This document shows positions 55,508 through 64,000 of a stretch of DNA of 64,000 nt, one piece after another. The DNA comes from Bemisia tabaci (taxonomy: Eukaryota; Arthropoda; Insecta; Hemiptera; Aleyrodidae): contig NC_092793.1 of NCBI RefSeq assembly GCF_918797505.1, positions 89,354,411 to 89,418,410 on the forward strand, read 5' to 3'. The notes under the pieces are model-generated. The model made no database searches and was not told the DNA's origin. It saw only the letters and a program-made list of their open reading frames with translations. Positions within the stretch are counted from its first letter, which is position 1, and each line of letters starts with the position of its first letter. The position numbers were made by a program, and so were the translations under genes.

Positions 55508-56060
55508 CAGGGTGTTCCATAAGTCCCGCTTCCCCACTCCCCCCCCCCTAACTTTTGAGCCGTTCCAGATACAGAAACGAAACTTTGGGGATGTTTCTAT
55601 CTCAAAGGAGACCATCTGCTGAAGGGGTCAAAATTACATCTTCCTCGGGGGGTGGGAGGCCACAACTTTTTTTCTGAAATGTTACGTCTACTTTGTGTTG
55701 TGATACCACTATGAAAGGACATTAAAAACTAAGAATTTTGGCACCAACCAATTGAAACTCGGCCGATATTTGAAAGTATTCAGCATTTTAAAAACTTAAT
55801 GCGAAAGAGTCATTTTTTGCGACCCAGAAACCACCAGGGCACCGATTTGCATGCGAATCCATCAGTAAACGTCCGTAATAACAAGTTCCCGACTTTTTCT
55901 TGCAAACTGGAAACTTCTTTCTTCCCGAAAAAACACCGCAAAAGTCCCGTGATTTTTTGGTAAATGATAATTTTGATACTTTGGCATGTTTCCTGAGACT
56001 ATAATATTTGAACCTCCATTGCCTTCATTGTTAAACACGCCAATGGTAGAAAAAAAATTT
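55508..56060. mobile_element. Truncated CAGGGTG element
   Basis: Left end CAGGGTGTTCCATAAGTCCC is at 55508. The interior blocks ACCAGAAACCACCAGGGCAC-like and AATCCATCAGTAAACGTCCG-like match diverged copies at about 39900-39990. No right end is found. Confidence 0.6.
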
Positions 56061-56118
56061 CTTCCTCTCACTACAATATTGGTCTTTAATTAAAATGTCG
56101 AATTTGTTTCGTCCATTG

Positions 56119-56325
56119 CCAGTCTTAAGCCTGGCTAAGTGTGAAGGAAAATTTGCCTTTCTTCAGTTTCGTTATTCTTTGTTCCAGTTCTGATAAAATC
56201 GACTTGCCCCGATCGCGGAATGGAGCAATTTTTGTTTGTTTGTTTGTTTGTTTGTTTTTTTTTTTTTGTTCATTCCGCGTAGTGGGCAACGGCCATACCC
56301 ATTCTGCGGAATGGGCAACTCCGCC
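56119..56325. repeat. Inverted partner of 52062-52188
   Basis: The inverse copy is interrupted by a (GTTT)n/T-run microsatellite at about 56227-56268, inside the GGAATGGAGC / CATTCTGCGGAATGG junction. Confidence 0.75.
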
Positions 56326-56580
56326 ATCGTCGCGCAACATACGTATAACGATTATTTCTCTCATTATGTAGGTAAGAAGATACTTAAAATTGTTTGGATA
56401 CCTTTTTCAAAAAATCCTATTCTCGTTATTTAATCATTCTGCATTCGTTGTATGTGTAATACAGTCTTTACATCAGCATTTTCTTTTTTATATATATATA
56501 TTTTTTGAAAAAGAAAAGTTCAACTCTCTCAAGGTTGATTTTACGAATTTTGGAATTTTTTCTAGTCTAGAATGTATATA

Positions 56581-57194
56581 TAGGGTGTCCCAAAAGTCCG
56601 TACCCCCCTCGTAACTTTTGAACGGTTGAAGATAGAAAAACGAAACTTTGGGAACGTTTCTATCTTAAAGGAGACCATCTCCCAGGGGGGGTCAAAATTT
56701 TTGTCCCCCCCACAGGGGGGGGGGCTCCCCCTAACCCCTATCTTGTGATACCTCATTCGAAAGAGCATAAAAAACTAAGAATTTTGGCGCGAACCGCAAA
56801 TCAATATCTTAATTTTTGACCGAGTTATGATAGGTCAAAGGTCAAATTTGACCTATTTTCAAAAAATCATATCTCCGGTCAAATTATCGTAAAGAAAACA
56901 ATAAAAGAGGAAAATTTACCAAATTGTAAGCAATTTCAAGTAAAAATCACAGAAATTACTTCAAACTAATTTTAAGGGAGGTTTTGGACCCCCAAATACG
57001 TAATTTTAAAGGTCATACGATATTCTCGCGAAATGAGCCAATAATTCCCTTTCTCTTCCTTAACATTATCTTTGTAAGTTCAAAATCAGTTCAACACTAA
57101 GATAGAAACATTCCCAAAGTATCGTTTTTCTATCTTCAACCGTTTAAAAGTTACGGGGGGGGGGGGGGGGGGTACGGACTTTTGGGACACCCTG
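56581..57194. mobile_element. Complete CAGGGTG-family element (first base T), TA flanks
   Basis: Left end TAGGGTGTCCCAAAAGTCCG pairs with the inverse ending CACCCTG at 57194. TA precedes (56579-56580) and follows (57195-57196). Poly-G/C tracts lie near 56690-56720 and 57157-57174. The interior is homologous to 21500-21840 (CATTCGAAAGAGCATAAAAA). Confidence 0.8.
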
Positions 57195-57196
57195 TA

Positions 57197-58371
57197 TTGC
57201 TGGTGGTCTGAAACTATAAAGCCTTAGGGCATTCACTCTCCTAATGATTGAATATGATGGTGTATTTTTAGGTACATTGTAATACTTCGTTATGTCTCAC
57301 AAGTTTTACATTAACCAACTCAGTGGCACATTTCCTTTTTATCCCTCCTGTCTTCAATTCTCTCCGGCCTTGGTATCTTGAAACCATCAGTGACACAACT
57401 ATTTCTATTTTTGTCGAATTGCTTTTCCCCATTCTCTATCTAGTATTTATTCAGTCATTCTGCCCTTGAAATGTACTAATCTCCTGTTGGTCTTGCCTCT
57501 CGATGATGAAAAGGAAAAAAGTACAGCTGGGGATTGTACCGGTAGGAAGTCTCTCGAAGAAACCGAGATTGTCAGAATGAGAGGAATTAGTAACAAGGAA
57601 GTAACTTCCGAGCAAATTAATTTTTACAGAATAGCATGATTTTTTTTTCCTCTCTTTTTTTAATCAATCATCTTCGGGGAATCCGCATCAAACAGGACCC
57701 GAACAACTGACGGTAAAAAATTCGGGAAAAGATTTGATGCGAGCCTGCTGTTCTGTTTCATTCTCCTGCGTAGGTCTATGCTTTATACAAATCTTTTATG
57801 AGTCAAGAATGTTTTTTTTTTTTACAGTTTAAACCTTGACGCCTCCTCTTCTCCTATGATTATCCGATTTCCAATAACTTGAGTGTTATGGACCCAAGAG
57901 GCAATTCTCTTTTGAATACTAAAAAAAATATTCAAAAGATCAGATTGAGGATGTAAGTACGGCCCATTTTCTGGTACGAATCTCTACTGGCCGGGTGGCA
58001 ATTGTCAAAAAATTTTGAACCAGGCTTGTCAGTCCTGCGAGAAATTCTTGGTTTTACGAGTAATGGCAACAAGATATACTAGGGTGCACCCATATCTGTA
58101 TAGGTATATATTTTTTTATCTCTCCGTAGTAAGTCACGCCAAATTTTAGTTTTATTTTGAGGGTCGGTTCTCTGCTTCTTAACGCAGAAATAGAAACTTA
58201 CTTAACACTGTGCCCTGAGAAAGGAAGAAGAGGAAAACAATAACATTTTTACAAAACAATGAGGGCAAGATCATGGTGCAATTCCTGGGGAGCATTTTGA
58301 AAATCAGAATTACAGCAAGAAGAATAGTCTATCTAAAAGAAATCTAAAAATAAGTCCGATGCTGATGGCAG
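57197..58371. other. Intergenic, nothing identified
   Basis: Lies between the element and the 3' end of the minus-strand gene, and would contain that gene's 3' UTR. I see no further exon. Confidence 0.35.
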
Positions 58372-58481
58372 TCATCTGCAGCTGAGAAGACATTTAACTG
58401 TTGAGTGCCACAGGATGATAGCGAGACAGAATATTGAGAACGACGAGGTACTGTGAGCTCTGTTAGCATCTAGGCACTTAC
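58372..58481 (-). CDS. Probable last exon of the cysteine-rich gene
   Basis: A poly-T acceptor (GCTTTTTTTACAG) precedes, and the phase continues from 61739 (G + GT = Gly). It encodes 35 more residues and TGA at 58372-58374. The hydrophobic tail fits an anchored protein. The assignment rests on phase and tail only. Confidence 0.45.
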
Positions 58482-61400
58482 CTGTAAAAAAAGCATCATT
58501 ACTTTCATTTCCTCCACGAACATTAAGTACCTATGATGTAAAGAGACCTGTCAAGAAAATCCTAATATTAATCCTAGAATCTCCCCCTCCTAGAATCTTT
58601 ATTCCATAAAGTGTCTTTTTTTCTTGGTAGGTATTAAATACCACATAAGATGGGTAAAATAAAAAAGCCTTCGCAAGGAGGGATATAGTGTAAGTAGAGG
58701 GAGGAACAGTAATGAGTAGGTACCTAAGCATTACATGAATCCCTAAGCTGCTTAAACGAAAGATAATCACACATCTGAAAGAAATTAAGTACCTTCCCCT
58801 CGTGAAGGACTTTTCGAAACTTCCTTCCAGTCAAGATCCATCCATGTAGGTAGGTCAGTCATTCCCTGATCCAAAATGAGAATCTTCTGCGCATGACGTC
58901 AGTATTATTGATTACTGCCGCGGAAGCCAGAAAGCTAGGAATCAATGCTTTTCTTATGAGAAGAAAGCTAATTTTTTATTGATGAATCATTTCAATATCT
59001 TACTTTTAAACCGTTTGAAGCTTTTTGAGAGTCTAAAAGAACGTTTAGACATTAGCTTTCAGGGTTTTGATTTTGCCAAATTTACGTTTTTATAATTCTA
59101 ATTGATTTTTGAAGTCAGCGTAAGCTGCACGAGCCATTTTGTGATAAAGATTCAGCGTGTAAATATAGGTGATGCAGAGTCAACTGTAAAAATGAAAAAA
59201 CAAAAGTTTGGCAAAATCGGAACCCTCAATGCTGATGTCTAAACGTTCCTTTCGAAACTCAGGAAGTTTCAAAGGATTTAAAAGTAAGGAAGAGCGACGC
59301 TAAAAACAGCCATTTTTGACACAATTTCAGACCGCGGGGATTTTTCTGGAACCGGGCCCAAACGATACCATATGATACCCGAAAACTCTGGTAAAAACTT
59401 TAGCTTAAGGATACGAACGGTTTTTAAGTAATAGGGGGGGGGGGGCAAAGTTGCCAAATCGTTTTTACGTTAAGTTCTCCGACTCTGATTTTTTACGAGT
59501 GTTCTTACGTACATCCTTCGTACTCGTATTTACCAGTTTTAATTTTTTTTTTTTTTTTTTTCGAACTTTATTACAAGATGTGCTACTAGAGACAGATTTA
59601 CTTCAATTTTAAAAAGTTTCGACGGAGGATCTTAATTTTTCTACCAATTCCCCCATTTTGGACCACTGTGCAATGAAAATTTGTAAAACTGAACACAGTT
59701 TTATGCATTGAGAAAACATGAGAACAACATCTGCGCAATGACTGACCTACATGGATAGATCTTGCTTCCGGTGCTGGCTGAGGATTGGTACATCGATAGC
59801 TCCGAGAAGTAAGAAATTTTTCCGCGCAGGGAGCGCCACCGCTGTGTTTTGATTTTGAGGGTCACGTCATTAAATTTCGTACAGTTTGACGTAAGTGCTT
59901 GAACTTATATAAAAGTACCTAAAGGGATTTCTGTTAAAATCGAAGTGTTATAAGTTCTAGCTATGACATTCTTCTTCCCTTTGGCACTTTGTAAAAAAGA
60001 TATGAATAGTAAATTCTGGAACTCTGTAACCTATTCCTAGAAAAAGTAGAGGGAAGCAATATGACCTTGATGCGACAGATCACGAGTGATCTCTCTCAGC
60101 GGTCGCAGATATCTCCCTCCCACCATGAACTGTCCCTCTCGCACCTACAGGCATCCCATAAGAGATATTGGGATCAAGTTTCAGTCTTTATTATAATTAT
60201 ACTTAAAATGCTCGTGTTTGGTTTTGAACATTCCTGACATATCGACGGTATGGGTCGGCAATCACATAACTTGTTTGCTGTGTCTGAAAATCTCCGCCTC
60301 TATGTTATTTTTTTTAAAGGAGAACAAATTAACATAATTCCTTGAAGTGTTTGCAGAATTTTCTTCGCACAGAGAAGAAAAATCACGGCAATTTTAAAGA
60401 ATTGCCGTTGGGTAGGTATCCATATAGAAAATAAAATATGATAGGAAGTCTGCGACGTCGCAAACCGAGTTATGTCATTGCCGACTTACACCGTCGATAT
60501 GCTGCTGGAACTTGTAAGTCTCAGAATTTAATGCATCTGTTGTAATTTTTAAAGTATCACGGATTTCGGAGTCAGATTTTAGCAGCGCGACGTGACTTTT
60601 TCAAAACTACAGCTGAAGATCCACCTCAATACGTCCCCTTAGTGAGCTAAATTAACATTAAATCACGAACACCAATGCTACTCGTTGCTGCTATTATGTC
60701 CTCAAATCGTCCAAAAAGTAGCCCTCTCTGATTGAGATTTGATGTATCAGAACCCCGCTTCGTCACAATGGTATGAATGCTTTAATTTAAAAGTACCTAC
60801 ATATGTTTAAAACCATTGTGATAAATTCTCTCTTCCTTTAAAGTTGTGTGAATTATTTGAAAAAACATCTAAGTAGGGGTAAGAATCATCAGTTTGTGAT
60901 TTCTGAAAAAAGAAGCAGCAGTTTAACTTTTTGGCGAACATAGGTACAACGTGCAATTATTCGATACATAGTACGACCCAAGTAGCATTTTTCAATGTAA
61001 AAGTTTCAACAAGTTGAAATAATGTTGGTATTATTTGCAACAAAGTTGCAACTTACGGTCAACTTTTGGTCGATAAGTGCCGATTTTCGGCGATCTGATC
61101 GGAAGACAAAGTTGCAACCTGCTGAGATTGCAAAATTGCTGAACCAAAAGTTGTTTAAAATCTAAAGATAGGCAACCAGCAATACTTTGAAGTTGAAACA
61201 TGTTTCAACTTAATTGCAACTAGTTCCAACAATGATAGCTCCTTCGGGGGAGAGAGTAGGCAATCTGCACATCGATCTATTAGTTGCAAGGATCAAACGA
61301 TTTTGTTGCAAGTTGTTGCAACCTCTGCTACTTGGGGATTTATTAGATACGAGTATTTAATACTGCATAAAATATACCTATCGGAAATGTCCCAGGGGCC

Positions 61401-64000
61401 CCCATGAACTTTTCATGGAGATTACATAGGGGCTTATGGGAGCTCATGGATACCCGTGGGGAAAACCGGGATGCCCATGGGGAAGACTAGGGTGCTCATG
61501 GGGGAAACTGGGACGTTCATGAAGAAGACCGGGGTGCCCATGGTTACGTCAGGTTTTTTTGTAAGCCAAACTACCATTTACCTCTGTGGGACATTTTTAA
61601 CAGGGTATAGATATTGAATATGGTATCCACTACTAGGTATTAGAATTTTCGCTGCTGGGGCAATCCATTTTTCGCCAATGAGCGTTAACATCAATATTCA
61701 ACATCGTGAAATTTAATCAAGAGTATACGTCAGCTTACCTATTAAAGTAATATTGAGGTTGATGTCATCATCAGGAAAGGAGGCACCATGGATGGCATGG
61801 GCGGGCAGAGCAAGATTGCCTCGCCTGCAAGTGTCGGCGCTGCTGGTGAAGCGAAGTGTGGTACCGTCCTCTGTCAGTCGGTACGTGAAACAATAGCGGC
61901 GAGGCCCCCTGGAGCTCCTGCTAAGAGGTGTCGTGATTAGGTAGTGCTCACTTCCGTTCTCGCTCACCCAACCGCCATGACACGAGTACACTGTAGAAAA
62001 ATAACATAAAGTCTCATCGTTTCAAATCATAGGATAATTGGCAGCCAATGTTCCACGTTGGAGCAGTGTCTTCATTTCTCTCGCATCACACGGATTTTTG
62101 ATATCAAGCGTTTGTCTGCTGACTAACCCAGTAAGATGGAATGGTGCTTTTCGATTGGCCAGCTGTGTCAATCGGACAATCTGCTATCACAACACGAGAG
62201 ATTGATCGGGCCGAACAATAGACTGATTATCGGCCAGGAAAGAGATGATTTTATAGCGAGCCGATAACTTGTCACGACAAAGAGCTCCAATAGACATCCC
62301 GGTGTTTGCCCGTCGTGCGATAGACACAGCCGACCAATCACATACCTATCTTCATTTCCTACAAGTCTCGTCATATCAAGTTAACGATATCGTTATGCCC
62401 ATCAGACAGGCACATGAAAAAATCGTCCTTGCATGGATCGAATGAGTCGGTTAAAAGTGTTAGGTTAAGGTTATATTCAAAAACTAGGCAGCTAAATCCG
62501 GGACATTTCTTCATGCATGGTCGCCATTTAGGTATTTATGAAAAAAACTGCAAACAAGGACTTTAAACGTCATTTTATCCAAATGGTGGCAGGCAAAGCC
62601 CCAGTTGCATGGGGTGTATGGAAACTTCAGATTTAGCAACCAAAGAATCATGAAGTAAAGCAATAAAAATAGCCGTGTACCTACCCGAAATTCTAGCTAA
62701 CTTTATTTTTAGCAGGCGCTTGTCAAGAGCATTTCGCGAGAAAGTTACAAAAATTCACCGAGCAAACCAGTAAACCTATGTTAAATACCAGCTTTCTTCA
62801 ACATTAATTGCATACATCAAGCATCACAAATAAGATTTTTTTAGGATTAAATCATTGCTAATTATTCATTAATTCTTGGTTCTTTTATGAAGTATCCAAT
62901 GCAAATTTTCTCGGCTCGAATTGACAACGGTTCAGCGCTTTAAAAGGGTTGGAAATAGCGTAAGTTTTTTCATTCAGCTAAAACAGGCATGGATGGGTCA
63001 GAATGAATATTTTTATGTATCCAGGGGCGTTTTTTCATTCTTAATAAAATACATGAACTCGTCGGATTCATTTCTAGCTTCATCCATCGAAAATTTCATA
63101 CCTCACTTTTTCATGCATACCTATTCGACTAAAATTTAACAGGAACTGTCACGAAAATTTAAAAAGTCTTTACACTGACCTGATACAGATTCAGACGAAG
63201 ACTTGCAGTCCGTGCGAAATTGCATTGTATCGAAAGCACCAGCACAGCCAATGGTGAGTGTTTTATAGTCCAAGGCACAATTCAAGTCTCTCGCAGAGGC
63301 GACGTCCACATCTCTTGCCTTTCGCTCTCTTTTACCATCAGAACTACCTCTTTGAAAATCTTCCCTACCCAAAATAGAACTTCCTCTAATACTACTAATG
63401 AATTTTTTCACACTAAAATTGCTTTCTAAATTGTAATCAGTTTCACCGCTAAGGTTTTCTCTAATATCACTGGCCTTAAAATTACTATTTGTATCACTTG
63501 TGGTGTGGCTCCCACTACTAGTACCATTAACATAAATATGTGTATCATTGTCTCTGCTACTTCTAAGAATACGGGGAGTAACGTCACCGCTATTCATGAG
63601 TTTACGTAAGACTTTCCGTCGAACGTAACTTTTCATTGAACTTCTCTTGAATCTAATGTTTTTGTGCTCCTCATTTCTAACTATCACTTCTGCAATTTGA
63701 TTTTGCATTAAATCTCGTTCCATCAGGTTTCTTTGCTCCACAAAGGTAGCCCCGCTAACATCTGGTCGAGACTGGTCTCCAGCAGAGTGAGATGATCTTT
63801 GTTTTACCTCTGGTCTGGATACAATGTAATTTCCGGCGTAGGGGCAAAGTTTTTGCTCTGGAACAGTTGCTGAAACAAAGGAGGGATAAGTAAAGAAAGA
63901 GTCAGTAGCTGGGAAAATTCGCCCCCTTTAATACACACCTTGTATACTGGGTGGCCTAGACCTATTGCGTACCAGGCTTCTTTCTCCGTTGTTTCACTTA
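58372..64000 (-). CDS. 3' part of a gene for a cysteine-rich secreted or anchored protein (DUF7042-7045-like)
   Basis: Three minus-strand exons join in phase: 63869-63180, 61990-61739 and 58481-58372. The gene continues upstream of the window. The first exon encodes KLCPYAGNYIVSR, a Ser/Arg/Lys-rich region of about 150 residues, then LNCALDYKTLTIGCAGAFDT and FRTDC. The second encodes YSCHGGWVSENGSEHYLI and RRYCFTYRLTEDGTTLRFTS, ending with an NLNITLI sequon. The CP-xG-Y, LTIGC and YSC-GGW-----YL--RYCF pattern resembles the Cys-rich DUF7042-7045 modules of insect surface proteins. The last exon gives Cys-Leu-Asp-Ala-Asn, then the hydrophobic stretch FSIFCLAIILW, suggesting a C-terminal anchor or GPI signal. 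Function is unknown. Confidence 0.6.
58822..59763. mobile_element. Foldback element inside the cysteine-rich gene's locus
   Basis: Outer arms 58822-58890 and 59705-59763 are inverted (ATCCATGTAGGTAGGTCAGT against ACTGACCTACATGGAT). Inner arms 59000-59092 and 59204-59289 are also inverted (GTTTAGACATTAGC against GCTGATGTCTAAAC). A poly-G run is near 59437 and a T run near 59547. It lies between the last two exons. Confidence 0.75.
59764..60976 (-). other. Intron sequence, nothing identified
   Basis: No frame or repeat stands out. Confidence 0.4.
60977..61336. mobile_element. Short element with CCCAAGTAGCA ends and GTTGCAAC repeats
   Basis: CCCAAGTAGCA at 60977 pairs with TGCTACTTGGG ending at 61336. 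The interior has at least six AGTTGCAA/TTGCAACT motifs on both strands. Confidence 0.65.
61440..61548. repeat. Minisatellite, about 22-bp period
   Basis: Four to five imperfect units of the type TGCCCATGGGGAAGACCGGG. Units differ at several positions. Confidence 0.75.
61739..61990 (-). CDS. Exon of the cysteine-rich gene (Cys module)
   Basis: The acceptor TTTTTCTACAG precedes and the donor GTAAGC follows. The exon has 252 nt and enters and leaves in phases that match its neighbours. Cysteines occur in YSCHGG, RYCF and DTCRRG. Confidence 0.75.
62152..62341. mobile_element. Small inverted-repeat element in the intron
   Basis: CGATTGGCCAGCTGTGTCAA at 62152 pairs with GCGATAGACACAGCCGACCA, ending near 62341. 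The ends are about 24 bp and imperfect. The 68-codon frame inside is not a gene. Confidence 0.5.
63180..63869 (-). CDS. Exon of the cysteine-rich gene (upstream-most in the window)
   Basis: The acceptor CCTTTGTTTCAG ends at 63870 and the donor GTCAGT begins at 63179. The exon has 690 nt: two bases complete a codon from an upstream exon and one G is left over. The middle is low-complexity and charged, unlike the Cys-rich ends. Confidence 0.7.
63946..64000. mobile_element. Left end of a second CAGGGTGTCCC-type element, cut by the window edge
   Basis: CTGGGTGGCC and later GTACCAGGC-TTC-TTTCTC-GTTG match the first 50 bp of the element at 50935-51880 with several differences. Confidence 0.5.

Overview
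This is a eukaryotic nuclear window, most likely from an insect and probably a hemipteran. Short exons with GT/AG borders sit in very long AT-rich introns filled with insect-type transposable elements. The species call is an inference. I see no bacterial operons, rRNA, tRNA or CRISPR.

Two host genes are visible. The first is a complete plus-strand gene of eight coding exons (2642-41632) for carnosine N-methyltransferase (CARNMT1, formerly C9orf41/UPF0586). It encodes 367 residues over 39 kb, with exon phases that join cleanly and the SAM-binding and substrate motifs present. The second is the 3' part of a minus-strand gene (58372 to beyond 64000) for a cysteine-rich, probably secreted or membrane-anchored protein of the insect DUF7042-7045 type.

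The introns hold a layered set of mobile elements. Intron 2 has a Penelope-like GIY-YIG endonuclease remnant. Intron 3 has a dead Ginger/KRBA2-like integrase and the 3' end of a LINE. Intron 5 has a 6.1 kb element with terminal inverted repeats; its two ORFs belong to a DUF7869-like transposase-type family and are separated by a one-base frame change. Intron 6 has a 2.07 kb palindrome. Intron 7 (15.6 kb) has a stack of nested foldback elements, at least seven inverted-repeat pairs deep, plus a short Helitron-like element. Downstream of CARNMT1, a 5 kb foldback element is split by an insertion carrying an apparently intact Mutator-like (MULE) transposon with an 8-bp target-site duplication.

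The dominant theme is long, near-identical inverted repeats. Many belong to one superfamily with ends close to CAGGGTGT..AAAGT, flanked by TA, and with homopolymeric G/C tracts 100-150 bp inside each end. None encodes a recognisable protein, so they are probably non-autonomous (MITE/foldback-like). Because several lie inside CARNMT1 introns, its pre-mRNA should contain very long hairpins. 41633-42122 and 47114-58371 are intergenic, made of further repeats and long stretches in which I see nothing.
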